Source of the DNA: Actinomycetales bacterium
GTDB lineage: Bacteria; Actinomycetota; Actinomycetes; Actinomycetales; Dermatophilaceae
Assembly (NCBI GenBank): GCA_016715285.1
Contig: JADKAO010000006.1
Span: 297,718-361,717, forward strand
DNA: 64,000 nucleotides
Direction: 5' to 3'
A program made the position numbers and the translations under genes. Of the stretch, positions 8,876-16,982 are shown in pieces. Every line of letters starts with the position of its first letter. Positions within the stretch are counted from its first letter, which is position 1. The notes below the pieces were generated by a model that did not search any database, was not told where the DNA came from, and was given only the letters and a program-made list of their open reading frames with translations.

Positions 8876-10006
8876 ATGACGACGGCAAGCATTGCGCTCG
8901 ACCACCGCGGCGTCAGTCCAGATGCCCATCCCGGTTCCAAGTCCGCCACCCTCGGCGCCGACTCCATCGCCCACCGGACCCCTGCCGACTCCGGCCAGGA
9001 CGCCAGGAGACGCACCGGCGACGACCGCACCGTAGCCACGGCGGCGTCTTCTTTCCGCGCTCTCGGGACCTATGTCGAGCTCCGAGTTGCCGAGGTCGCC
9101 GACTCCATCGACCCCACCGCCACCGCTCGCGTGGAGCACCTGGCTCGCGAGATCCTCGCGGAGGTCGACGCGACGTGCAGCAGGTTCCGCGTCGACTCCG
9201 ATCTCACGCGAGCCAACCGCGCGGCGGGCACCTGGGTCGAGGTCTCGCCCATTCTGGTCGGCATGGTCCAGGCCGCCCTATGGGCTGCGGGTGAGACAGA
9301 CGGTCTCGTCGACCCCTGCCTCGGCGAGTTGCTCGTCGCCGCGGGTTACGACCGCACATTCGCTGAACTTCAGTCGACAACGGAGCCCACGCAGCTCCCG
9401 GCCCAGCGTGATCGAAGCGCGTGGCGTGACCTGCACGTTGCGCCGGGACGGATCCGGGTCCCGCATGGGAGCGCCCTCGACCTCGGGGCCGTGGGCAAGG
9501 GGTATGCCGCGGATCTCGTCGCGCTCTCGATCATCGAGCGGTATGCCGTGCCAGCCGTGATCTCGGTCGGCGGTGACGTGCGCGTGGCCGAGGTGCCCGG
9601 CATACCCATGTCGTGGCCAGTGCGGATCGCTCCGGATCTGGCCGCACTTGGTGACGACGCAGTGGCTGCTGATATCGACCTCACCACTGGCGCGATCGCG
9701 ACCTCGTCGATTACCGCGCGCCGATGGGTCCGCGGGGGCACGCAGTGGCACCACGTCATCGACCCGCGCACTGCCCGCCCGACGGGAGGCCGTTGGCGGT
9801 CGGTGACCGCGCTCGCGCCCTCGTGCGCCGCGGCGAATACGTATGCGACCGCGGGGCTCGTCCTCGGTGAACAAGCCGTCCCGTGGTTTGCCGCGCAAGG
9901 CATCCCCGCCCGACTTGTCGGCGCTGATGGCGGCATTGTCACGTCGCCGGCGTGGGAGTTCGGAGTTGGAGAGCGAGACACCGTCATGGGAGGACGGGCG
10001 TGCTAG
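8876..10006 (+). CDS. apbE: ApbE-type FAD:protein FMN transferase
   Basis: Transfers FMN from FAD covalently to Thr/Ser of extracytoplasmic flavoproteins. The 376-residue product has a low-complexity N-terminal extension of about 55 residues before the domain starts at FRALGTYVELRV. Typical motifs follow: RFRVDSDLTRAN, LDLGAVGKGYAADL (the GxxKGYA FAD/Mg site), ISVGGDVRV and HHVIDPRTARPTGG. It lies in an operon with a heme membrane protein, a NuoF-like flavoprotein and a ferredoxin. No FMN-binding substrate protein is encoded alongside it, unlike in flavin cluster 2 at 44693-47601. Localisation by signal peptide is not obvious. Confidence 0.9.
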   Translation: MTTASIALDHRGVSPDAHPGSKSATLGADSIAHRTPADSGQDARRRTGDDRTVATAASSFRALGTYVELRVAEVADSIDPTATARVEHLAREILAEVDATCSRFRVDSDLTRANRAAGTWVEVSPILVGMVQAALWAAGETDGLVDPCLGELLVAAGYDRTFAELQSTTEPTQLPAQRDRSAWRDLHVAPGRIRVPHGSALDLGAVGKGYAADLVALSIIERYAVPAVISVGGDVRVAEVPGIPMSWPVRIAPDLAALGDDAVAADIDLTTGAIATSSITARRWVRGGTQWHHVIDPRTARPTGGRWRSVTALAPSCAAANTYATAGLVLGEQAVPWFAAQGIPARLVGADGGIVTSPAWEFGVGERDTVMGGRAC

Positions 10007-10551
10007 CGGGACCGGCGCTGTGGTATTTCAATCGCGGCACGGGGGTCGTGCTGCTGGTCCTCTACACCCTGGTGGTCGTGCTCGGCTCGGTCGTTACGGC
10101 GCGACGGCCGGGGGTGCGCAGGGTGCCCCAATTTGCGATGCAGGGTTTGCATCGGACTCTCGCGGGACTCGCGACCGGGCTGCTGTTGGTGCACATTGCG
10201 ACTGCGGTCTTTGACACCTTCGTGGACATCCGGTGGTGGGATGTGGTCGTACCGTTCGGCGGTCTCTATCGGCCGCCGTATCTCGCCGCCGGCGCGGTGG
10301 CGTTTGATCTCATGCTTGCAGTTGGGCTCACGAGCCTCGCAAAACGACGGCTGAGCGATCGGGCCTGGCGTTCAGTGCACCTGTTGGCTTACCCCAGCTG
10401 GGCGGCCTCGGTGCTGCACACCGTCGGCATCGGCACTGACATGTCGACGCCATGGCTGCGCGGGCTGGTGCTCGGGTGTGTGGGGGCGGTTGCGTTGGGA
10501 GTGCTCACTCGAGTTATCCGCGTCCGCGGCGTCGTTCCGGGTCGATCATGA
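10000..10551 (+). CDS. Ferric reductase-like / cytochrome b-type transmembrane protein
   Basis: A 183-residue integral membrane protein starting at GTG 10000, which overlaps the apbE stop; GGAGG at 9990-9994 is a good ribosome-binding site and decides this start. About five to six membrane helices are visible. Histidines in GLHRTLAG, LLVHIATAV, WRSVHLLAYPS and VLHTVGIGTD are spaced as in ferric-reductase-like heme-b proteins, which carry electrons across the membrane. There is no FAD/NAD domain, so electrons are likely delivered by the downstream NuoF-like protein and ferredoxin (inference). Confidence 0.82.
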   Translation: MLAGPALWYFNRGTGVVLLVLYTLVVVLGSVVTARRPGVRRVPQFAMQGLHRTLAGLATGLLLVHIATAVFDTFVDIRWWDVVVPFGGLYRPPYLAAGAVAFDLMLAVGLTSLAKRRLSDRAWRSVHLLAYPSWAASVLHTVGIGTDMSTPWLRGLVLGCVGAVALGVLTRVIRVRGVVPGRS

Positions 10552-11948
10552 CGTCAGTCGTGTCGGCCCACCCGCCCGCTGAAGTTGTCGTCGATCACGG
10601 CCCGCGGTTGTTAGCAAGCATCGGGGACACGATGAAACTCGCGACGCACCGCGAGCTGTGGTCCGATCCGCGCTTGTCTCGCGTAGCCACTGGTCAGCTC
10701 ATCGAATGGGCTCGAGCGGTCGGGATAGCCGGCCGCGGCGGGGCTGGGTTTCCGTTTGCGACCAAGCTCGCGGCAGCGGTGAAAGCTGCTGGGTTGGTGC
10801 GACGTCCTGTCATCGTGGTCAATGCGGCTGAGGGTGAGCCGGCCAGCGCCAAGGATTTCGCACTGGCGCTCACGGTGCCTCACCGCGTCCTCGACGGGGC
10901 CGCGGCGACGGCATACTCATTGCGCTGCAACGAAATTCACGTGGTCGTCCCTCGTGACCGGCCGCTCGTGGGCGAGGCCCTACGTGCGGCGATTGCGGAG
11001 CGGCGTGACGCGGGAGAGCGGTTGTCGTGGAAGGTCACCGAGACCGGTCCCGGCTTCGTTGCCGGGCAGGCTCGGGCGGTGATCGAGGCACTCTCGGGGC
11101 GTCCGGGGTTGCCGACGACGGCTTGGCAGCCGGAGGCGGTTTCCGGCTTGCGCGGGCGCCCGACGTTGCTGTCCAACGCTGAGACCTGGGCTCAGGTTGG
11201 CGCGCTCGTGACGCTGGGTCCGGAAGCCTATGCCGGGTTGGGCGCCGATGCCGAGCCCGGAACGACGTTGCTCAGCCTGTCGGGGCTGCCCGGGCTCGCA
11301 CCGGGGACAGTACGGGTGGTTGAAGTGCCTTACGGGACTCAGTGGTCTGAAGTGCTGGGGGATGCGGTGTCGCGACCCGTGCTTGTGGGGGGGTTCCACG
11401 GCACGTGGGCACCAGGTGGGGCACTTGCGAGTATGCGGGTGAGCCGGGTCGCGATGGGCGCGATGGGCGCGATGGGGCTGACGCTGGGGGCGGGGGTGGC
11501 GGTCTTGTTGCCGGACGGCGAGTGCCCGGTGGCGGTAACGGCGGCGATCACGGCATACCTCGCGAGTGAATCTGCGGGGCGATGTGGGCCATGTTTCAAC
11601 GGGCTGCCGGTGCTCGCAGCGGAAGTGTCGGCGCTCGCCGGGTGCGACGTGGGCGCTTCGTACACGCGGATCCGCGATCTCCTGGGCCTCGTTGAACGTC
11701 GGGGTGCATGCGCGCACCCGGACGGGACAGCGCGCTTGGTGCGTTCGATGGTGACCGTGTTCGAAGACGAAGTCGTGGCGCACTTAGGTGGCGTATGCCG
11801 CATCGCTGAGGATGGCCTCCGAGCCAGGATCGGTGAGGGCATGGCAACGGGATTAGCTGGCGTTGGGGTCCGTGCTGGGGTCGGTGCCGAACCCCGTGCC
11901 GAGGCCTGTGGCGAGGCCCGTGCTGAGACTGGGGTCGGGCGGCCATGA
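10548..11948 (+). CDS. NuoF/RnfC-like NADH-dehydrogenase 51-kDa-type flavo-iron-sulfur protein
   Basis: The 466-residue product begins at ATG 10548, overlapping the upstream stop. AGRGGAGFPFATKL (about 61-74) is the glycine-rich FMN/NADH motif of Complex I 51-kDa proteins, followed by VVNAAEGEPASAKDF. The C-terminal region has GRCGPCFNGLP and a later RGACAH cysteine, the usual ligand set for the N3-type 4Fe-4S cluster. The last 40 residues are Gly/Ala/Arg-rich. It probably oxidises NAD(P)H and passes electrons to the ferredoxin and membrane heme protein of this operon; direction of flow is inference. Confidence 0.85.
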   Translation: MTSVVSAHPPAEVVVDHGPRLLASIGDTMKLATHRELWSDPRLSRVATGQLIEWARAVGIAGRGGAGFPFATKLAAAVKAAGLVRRPVIVVNAAEGEPASAKDFALALTVPHRVLDGAAATAYSLRCNEIHVVVPRDRPLVGEALRAAIAERRDAGERLSWKVTETGPGFVAGQARAVIEALSGRPGLPTTAWQPEAVSGLRGRPTLLSNAETWAQVGALVTLGPEAYAGLGADAEPGTTLLSLSGLPGLAPGTVRVVEVPYGTQWSEVLGDAVSRPVLVGGFHGTWAPGGALASMRVSRVAMGAMGAMGLTLGAGVAVLLPDGECPVAVTAAITAYLASESAGRCGPCFNGLPVLAAEVSALAGCDVGASYTRIRDLLGLVERRGACAHPDGTARLVRSMVTVFEDEVVAHLGGVCRIAEDGLRARIGEGMATGLAGVGVRAGVGAEPRAEACGEARAETGVGRP

Positions 11949-12202
11949 GTACGTCGAGAACTGAAGCGCGGACTGGCACGACACAGGCAGGGGGTCTCCG
12001 AATGCGAACGCTGCGAGTGGACTGGCCAGCGTGCAAGGGGCGCGGGGTGTGCGCCGAGGTGCTGCCAGAACTCATTGCCCTTGACGAGTGGGGCTATCCC
12101 ATCGTGGGTGGCCCCGTGCCTGACGACTTGCGCGACCTGGCGGTGGAGGCCGTCGCCGCGTGCCCGCACGCAGCCCTCAGACTCCTGACAGCACGCGCCT
12201 GA
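11945..12202 (+). CDS. Small ferredoxin (single-cluster type)
   Basis: An 85-residue protein coupled to the preceding gene by an ATGA overlap. The ferredoxin core is RVDWPACKGRGVCAEVLPE with the later AACPHAALRL. Three cysteines (C-x5-C and a distal CP) match 3Fe-4S or incomplete 4Fe-4S ferredoxins common in actinobacteria. The first 20 residues are poorly ordered; an internal ATG (MRTLRV) could be the true start. It is the last gene of flavin operon 1 and the probable electron shuttle between the NuoF-like and membrane components. Confidence 0.85.
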   Translation: MSTSRTEARTGTTQAGGLRMRTLRVDWPACKGRGVCAEVLPELIALDEWGYPIVGGPVPDDLRDLAVEAVAACPHAALRLLTARA

Positions 12203-12244
12203 CCTGTGGAGCAGCTGCCAACGCGCAGCTGACTCGCTGACGCC

Positions 12245-12860
12245 GAGCCCACTGCAGTCGATGCCCAGCGACGCGGCATACCTGCGAATTCGGTATCGAC
12301 TCCTGCCGAGCCCACTGCAGTCGATGCGCAGCGACGCGGCATACCTGCGAATTCGGTATCGACTCCTGCCGAGCCCACTGCAGTCGATGCGCAGCGACGC
12401 GGCATGCCTGCGAATTCGGTATCGACTCCTGCCGAGCCCACTGCAGTCGATGCGCAGCGACGCGGCATGCCTGCGAGTTCGGTATCGACTCCTGCCGAGC
12501 CCACTGCAGTCGATGCGCAGCGACGCGGCATACCTCCGAATTCGGTATCGACTCCTGCCGAGCCCACTGCAGTCGATGCGCAGCGACGCGGCATACCCTG
12601 CGAATTCGGTATCGACTCCTGCCGAGCCCACTGCAGTCGATGCGCAGCGACGCGGCATGCCTCCGAGTTCGGTATCGACTCCCGCCGAGCCCACTGCAGT
12701 CGATGCGCAGCGACGCGGCATACCCCGAATTCGGTATCGACTCCCGCCGAGCCCACTGCAGTCGATGCCCAGCGCGGGCATGCCGATCGGTATGCGAGCC
12801 ACTGCAGTCGAGGCGCAGCGACGCGGCATGCCTCCGAATTCGGTATCGACTCCCTCCGAG
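12245..12860 (+). repeat. 63-bp tandem array (element locus L1), about 9-10 units
   Basis: Nine near-identical units begin at 12245, 12308, 12371, 12434, 12497, 12560, 12624, 12687 and 12749 (periods 63,63,63,63,63,64,63,62), then decay to 12860. Each unit holds a 41-43 bp element running from TCGATGCG (left arm, normally TCGATACC elsewhere) to GGTATCGA, plus the octamer CGGCATAC or a CATGCC variant. The array fills the gap between convergent ferredoxin and rocD genes. Open frames through it are artefacts of the repeat period being a multiple of three. There are no CRISPR-like unique spacers. Confidence 0.95.
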
Positions 12861-12902
12861 CGCCGGCGGGTGGCGGACCCCGCGGTCGGGGAGCTGGCTG
12901 GG

Positions 12903-14114
12903 CTATGCGGTGAGGGACTCGCGGATGGAACTGGCGATGAGGGCGATGTCGTCCTCAGAGGCCACGATCGGGGGTGCGAGGCGGATCGTGGACCCGTGCG
13001 TGTCTTTGGCGAGGACGCCGCGGTCGGCCATGCGGTAACAGAGTTCCTTGCCGCTCATCATCGCCGGGTCGATGTCGACGCCGGCCCAAAGACCGCGGCT
13101 GCGGACTTCGAGGACGCCGTGACCGACGAGGCTGCGGAGTTCGCTCGTGAGGATCGCGCCGAGGCGGGTCGCACGCTCCTGGAACTCACCGGTCGCGAGC
13201 ATGGCGACGACTTCGCGGCCGATCGCGGTGGCAAACGGGTTGCCGCCGAACGTCGACCCGTGCGAGCCAGGCGTGATGACGCTCATGATGTCGCTGTTGG
13301 CGGCGATCGCTGACAACGGGATGATGCCGCCACCGAGGGCCTTGCCCATGACGTAAATGTCGGGGACGACGTCCTCGTGATCGCAGGCGAAGGTGCGGCC
13401 GGTGCGGGCGAGGCCGGACTGGATTTCGTCGGCGATCATGAGGGCGGTGCGCTCGGTGCAGAGGGCGCGGACGTCGCGCAGGAAGCCTTCGGGCGGGATG
13501 ACGACGCCGCCCTCGCCTTGGATGGGTTCGAGCAGGACGGCGATGGTCTCGTCGGTCATGGCCGCTCGCAGCGCGTCGATGTCGCCGTAGGGGATGACGA
13601 GGAAGCCGGGGGTATAGGGGCCGTAGCCGTCGCGCGCGACCTTGTCGGTCGAGAACGAGACGATGGTCGTCGTGCGGCCGTGGAAGTTGCCGCCCATGAC
13701 GATGATCGTGCCCCAGTCTTCGGGCAGGCCCTTGACGCGGTGACCCCAGCGGCGGGCGACCTTGATCGAGGTCTCGACGGCTTCAGCGCCGGAGTTCATC
13801 GGGAGGATGAACTCCTTGCCGGTGAGCGCGGCGAGGTCACGGACGAACGGGCCGAGCTGGTCGCTGCGGAACGCGCGGCTGGTCAGCGTGAGGTTGCGGA
13901 GTTGGCGCTCGGCGGCGGCGATGAGACGCGGGTGACCGTGCCCGAAGTTGAGCGCGGAGTAGCCCGCGAGCGCGTCGAGATAGCGGCGCCCGTCGACGTC
14001 CTCAACCCACGCCCCTTCACCTTTGCGGATGACGATGTCCAGCGGCGAGTAGTTGTTGGCCGCGTGACGGGTCTCCAGATCGATGAACTCGGAGGCATGC
14101 GCTGAGGGGATCAT
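12903..14114 (-). CDS. rocD: Ornithine aminotransferase RocD
   Basis: PLP enzyme converting ornithine plus 2-oxoglutarate to glutamate semialdehyde and glutamate. The 403-residue product from ATG 14114 begins MIPSAHASEFIDLETRHAAN, matching the usual RocD N-terminus. NYSPLDIVIRKGEGAWVEDVDG, NSGAEAVETSIK, IADEIQSGLARTGR and the PLP-lysine segment MGKALGGGIIPLSAI are all present. The frame stays open to ATG 14270, which has a strong AAGGAGG upstream, so a 52-residue Arg-rich extension is possible but does not resemble the family. It lies downstream of, and convergent with, the 63-bp array. Confidence 0.93.
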   Translation of the reverse strand: MIPSAHASEFIDLETRHAANNYSPLDIVIRKGEGAWVEDVDGRRYLDALAGYSALNFGHGHPRLIAAAERQLRNLTLTSRAFRSDQLGPFVRDLAALTGKEFILPMNSGAEAVETSIKVARRWGHRVKGLPEDWGTIIVMGGNFHGRTTTIVSFSTDKVARDGYGPYTPGFLVIPYGDIDALRAAMTDETIAVLLEPIQGEGGVVIPPEGFLRDVRALCTERTALMIADEIQSGLARTGRTFACDHEDVVPDIYVMGKALGGGIIPLSAIAANSDIMSVITPGSHGSTFGGNPFATAIGREVVAMLATGEFQERATRLGAILTSELRSLVGHGVLEVRSRGLWAGVDIDPAMMSGKELCYRMADRGVLAKDTHGSTIRLAPPIVASEDDIALIASSIRESLTA

Positions 14115-14472
14115 CGTGCGCTTTCGCTGTCGGGGCAAGGCCCTCCAAGTATGCCGTGCTCGTGTTCGCGACCGCGCGCCGATCTCGTGCGCCCTCTGAT
14201 TGCGTCTCCGTGAGGGTATGCCGGGCTCGCGACCGTGCACCCGGGGTCCCCAGACTTCGCCCGTTTGCATCCTCGATGTTGACCTCCTTGGGCATCTCGT
14301 ACCTGCGACGGTGCGCGGGATTCGTGGCCCCTCGCCCTACGATCGTCACGACCGCAGCTACGTCTCCCGGTACTCCTGTGCAGTGCCCGAAGTCCGAGCC
14401 CTTGCCATGTGCCGGGCTCCGTGATCCGGCCGTCGGCGCATGGCAGACCACATGCGGCTTCTCATGGCTGCA
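14115..14472. other. Intergenic region upstream of rocD
   Basis: About 360 bases between the VOC-protein stop and the RocD start used here. On the minus strand it contains a strong AAGGAGG (14283-14289) followed 12 bases later by an ATG (14270) in frame with rocD. Two GTATGCCG octamers lie at about 14151 and 14216. No separate gene is convincing on either strand, because translated frames are Arg/Ala/Ser-rich shadows. It probably holds the rocD promoter and leader. Confidence 0.5.
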
Positions 14473-14853
14473 TTAGCTTGTCGCGTCACGCCGCAGGATG
14501 CAGAACTCGTTGCCCTCCGGATCGGCCAAAACCGCCCATCCGAAGTCCGGCCCGTCGCGCCGGTCGTCGACCATGCTCGCGCCCAACGCGAGGACCCGCT
14601 CGACCTCTGCGTCACGGTCGCGGTCCGTAGGACGGAGGCAGATGTGCTGGCGATTCTTCACCGTCTTGTCCTCAGGGACTCTGAGGAAGAGGAACCACCG
14701 GCCGTCGGGTCCACGAAGACCGCACTCGTCGTCGGCGCTCTCTTGGGTTTCATCGTCTGGCATTGTGAAGTCGGCCAGCAGATGTGACCACCACCGCATC
14801 TGGGAGTAGGGGTCGTGCGCGTCGATACAGATATTCGCGATGCGGGAGCTCAC
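14473..14853 (-). CDS. VOC-family (glyoxalase-like) protein
   Basis: A 126-residue protein starting MSSRIANICIDAHDPYSQMRWWSHLL, a typical vicinal-oxygen-chelate fold opening. It ends with VLADPEGNEFCILR, the closing strand of these domains. The internal GPDGRWFLFLRVPEDK and HICLRPTDRDRDAEVERVLALGA fit the glyoxalase-like subfamily 'VOC 18' type seen in actinobacteria. Substrate unknown. It stands alone upstream of rocD in the same orientation; no operon evidence. Confidence 0.8.
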   Translation of the reverse strand: MSSRIANICIDAHDPYSQMRWWSHLLADFTMPDDETQESADDECGLRGPDGRWFLFLRVPEDKTVKNRQHICLRPTDRDRDAEVERVLALGASMVDDRRDGPDFGWAVLADPEGNEFCILRRDATS

Positions 14854-14865
14854 GGGGGTCTCCTA

Positions 14866-15040
14866 TGTCAGGTAGTCGGCCGAGAGGCCGGGTGCGACAG
14901 CGCCACAGTGCACAGCCCGGTCCATAGGTGTCGCCACTGTCAGGTAGTCGGCCGAGAGGGCCGGGTGCGACGAGAGGCAGGGTGCGACTAGGTCAGTGGT
15001 CAGTGGTCAGTGGTCAGTGGTCAGTGGTCAGTGGTCAGAC
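14866..15040 (+). repeat. Short direct repeat pair and 7-bp tandem repeat
   Basis: A segment of about 33 bases (core CAGGTAGTCGGCCGAGAG) occurs at 14866-14898 and again at 14938-14971. It is followed by six full tandem copies of TCAGTGG from 14993 to 15034 plus a partial. The 7-bp unit is not a codon multiple and lies between two minus-strand genes. It probably arose by slipped-strand replication; no function is evident. Confidence 0.85.
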
Positions 15041-15121
15041 GAAGCATGACCCACTCTGGTGACGTTCCTTTGGTTCAGGTGAGTTGCACCGGCATGCGGG
15101 GCGCGGGACACCCGGTGACTG

Positions 15122-16714
15122 TCATGTCCGTGGGGTGAAGGCGATGGTTTTGATGCCTTTGGGGGTGGTGTGGATGTGGGTGTTGAGGGCGGGGTCGTGG
15201 ATGCGGCGGTGGTGGTGTCCGCATAGGGGGATGGCGTTGTTGAGGTCGGTTGGGCCGTGGTTGGTCCAGGGGTCTAGGTGGTGGAGTTCGGTCCAGGCGT
15301 AGGGGCGGGTGCAGCCGATGGTTGCGCATTCGTCGTAGAAGGTGGCCAGGGCGGTGCGTTGGTGGTTGCTGAATAGGCGTTGTTCTCGGCCGAGGTCTAG
15401 GGGGACGGAGGTGCCGTTGAGGATGGCGGGCAGGATGCCGGCGTTGCAGGCGAGGCGTCGGGCTTGGCTGGTGGAGTGGTGGTGTCCGGTGTCGCATGGG
15501 GCGGCGCCGACGTCGGGGCCGTATGGCAGCCCTGTCGGTCTCGTCGTGCTCGTCGCGTTCGTCTTGCTGTTGTTCTCGTCTGCTTTGACCTTGACGAGCT
15601 GGGCGGAGAGCTGGGCGAGGTGGGTGGCGGTGGTGAGTTGTTCGAGGGTGATGGTGGTGATGATGGTGGTGGCGACTTTGCCGGTGAGCCGGTCGGTGGG
15701 GAGGTGTTCGAGGAGGTCCACGAGTGCCCGGCCGCGTTTTTCGTGCCAGTCCAGCGAGTCCCAATCAGCGTTGCGTGCCCGCATCGCTTCGGTCGTCGAC
15801 TGGTCTGGTTCGACTCTCTGTTTGGCCCCCCAGGCCCGAGATGTCGGTGGGGTAGCTCGGGGACCCTGTGGCCGCCGTTCCATCGACCTGTGCCTGCCTG
15901 TGCCTGTCGTGGGGGCCGGTGCCGGTGCCTGTACGTGGACGGGTTGGGCCGAAGGTGCTGCGGGGTTCGGTCTGGGGGGCGCTGTCGTGGTGGTGGTTGC
16001 GGGGCGGGGTGCGGTCATGGAGTCGATGACTTTGCGTAGCACCATGGCTGCCCCGGTTGGGACGAGGAACTTCCCGGTTGTGGTGCCGTCGCCGTGGTCG
16101 AACATTGTCAACGTCGCCCGGGCATAAGCTCGGCGTTCCTGGTCCAGCAGTACCTGTTCTTGGTGGGCGGCGACCTCGGCGGCGGTTTTCTCCGCGGCGG
16201 CTAACGCCAGCGTTGCTGCTTTGCGCAGCCGTGCGGGTTCCAAATGTTTGGCATCGCGGACCAGTTTGGCCTCGACTGTGGCCCGGTCCGCGTGAGTGAG
16301 GTCTTCGGGGAGGGACCTCATGGTGGTCGCGATGATTGCTGCGTGCCGCGTGGACAGGACCCCGTCGGCGAGAGCTGCCCGGGTGGCGGGTAACTCCGCA
16401 TCCAACGCGGTCGCCAGCGCGACCTCACCCGCGGCGACACCACCACTGGTCTTGGTGCTTTCAGCGACCCACGCGGCGGTGTTTGCTGACCCGACCCGGG
16501 CAGCGATGCGGTCTCGGTCCACGGCCGCGATCATCGCCAGCTTCACTGACTCCAACCGCCGGATCAACCGTTCCACGCCTTGCAGGTCACCACGTCCCAC
16601 CGTCGAGGCCCGGGCCACGGCAGCGGCCAACTCGTCTACGCCGCGACCTAGCGCAGCTAACCCGAACACGACCCCACTGGTGGGGGTCACCGTGAGCGCC
16701 GCGGCTGTGGTCAT
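15122..16714 (-). CDS. DUF222 / HNH endonuclease domain protein (13E12 family)
   Basis: About 530 residues with an N-terminal DUF222 helical domain (about 20-260, including RRLESVKLAMIAAVDRDR). A Pro/Thr/Ala-rich middle with many repeats follows, then a C-terminal HNH nuclease: CATIGCTRPYAWTELHHLDPW, GPTDLNNAIPLCGHHHRRIH. Cysteines and HH..N..H are all present, so the nuclease looks intact. I chose ATG 16714 (MTTAAALT); ATG 16750 gives 12 more residues. These genes are multicopy in actinobacteria and behave like mobile elements, but no transposase or target duplication was seen. A degenerate SOS-like box lies just upstream. Confidence 0.88.
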   Translation of the reverse strand: MTTAAALTVTPTSGVVFGLAALGRGVDELAAAVARASTVGRGDLQGVERLIRRLESVKLAMIAAVDRDRIAARVGSANTAAWVAESTKTSGGVAAGEVALATALDAELPATRAALADGVLSTRHAAIIATTMRSLPEDLTHADRATVEAKLVRDAKHLEPARLRKAATLALAAAEKTAAEVAAHQEQVLLDQERRAYARATLTMFDHGDGTTTGKFLVPTGAAMVLRKVIDSMTAPRPATTTTTAPPRPNPAAPSAQPVHVQAPAPAPTTGTGRHRSMERRPQGPRATPPTSRAWGAKQRVEPDQSTTEAMRARNADWDSLDWHEKRGRALVDLLEHLPTDRLTGKVATTIITTITLEQLTTATHLAQLSAQLVKVKADENNSKTNATSTTRPTGLPYGPDVGAAPCDTGHHHSTSQARRLACNAGILPAILNGTSVPLDLGREQRLFSNHQRTALATFYDECATIGCTRPYAWTELHHLDPWTNHGPTDLNNAIPLCGHHHRRIHDPALNTHIHTTPKGIKTIAFTPRT

Positions 16715-16728
16715 GAGCCCAACAGTAC

Positions 16729-16744
16729 TAGAACACATATCCGA
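16729..16744 (-). promoter_or_regulatory. Degenerate LexA (SOS)-like box upstream of DUF222/HNH gene
   Basis: TAGAACACATATCCGA resembles the actinobacterial SOS consensus TCGAAC-N4-GTTCGA in its left half (AGAAC), while the right half is poor. It lies 15-30 bases upstream of the chosen ATG. The 13E12 genes of Mycobacterium tuberculosis are known to carry SOS boxes, which makes the match worth noting; by itself it is weak. Confidence 0.3.
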
Positions 16745-16802
16745 ATGCAAGAGCTAATTAGCATCCCAGCAACAGATTTCATATACCTCGGCCGGCTTTC
16801 AG

Positions 16803-16906
16803 TCGATACCCTGGATCGACCCGGGCATCGTGATCGGGTATCGAACCGGCGGGGGCAACTTCAGTCGATACCCTGGACCCACCCGGGCGTCGTGATCGGG
16901 TATCGA
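16803..16906 (+). repeat. 42-bp inverted-arm element, locus L2 (2 units)
   Basis: Units run 16803-16844 and 16865-16906, each exactly 42 bp from TCGATACC to GGTATCGA and repeating after 62 bp. The two interiors are similar to each other (CTGGA(T/C)C.. ACCCGGGC) but differ from those of other loci. They are followed by three copies of a GGGGGGCCGGCGG-type repeat up to about 16940. The pair lies between arfB and the DUF222/HNH gene, both on the minus strand. Confidence 0.92.
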
Positions 16907-16982
16907 TCCGGCGGGGGGGCCGGCGGGGGGGCCGGCGGGGGGCATCGTGGCCAAGCCCGCCTCAGAGCCGCCTCAGCGCCAC

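Noticed and set aside
12245..12860. CRISPR array
   Set aside because: Units are near-identical throughout with no unique spacers, and no cas genes occur in the window.
12261..13313. 350-residue open frame through the tandem array
   Set aside because: The 63-bp period is a multiple of three, so any frame stays open; the peptide is a repeat and continues antisense to rocD.
15075..16039. Arg/Pro- and Gly/Val-rich frames overlapping the DUF222/HNH gene
   Set aside because: They are shadows in other frames; the HNH gene has intact motifs and end-to-end family architecture.
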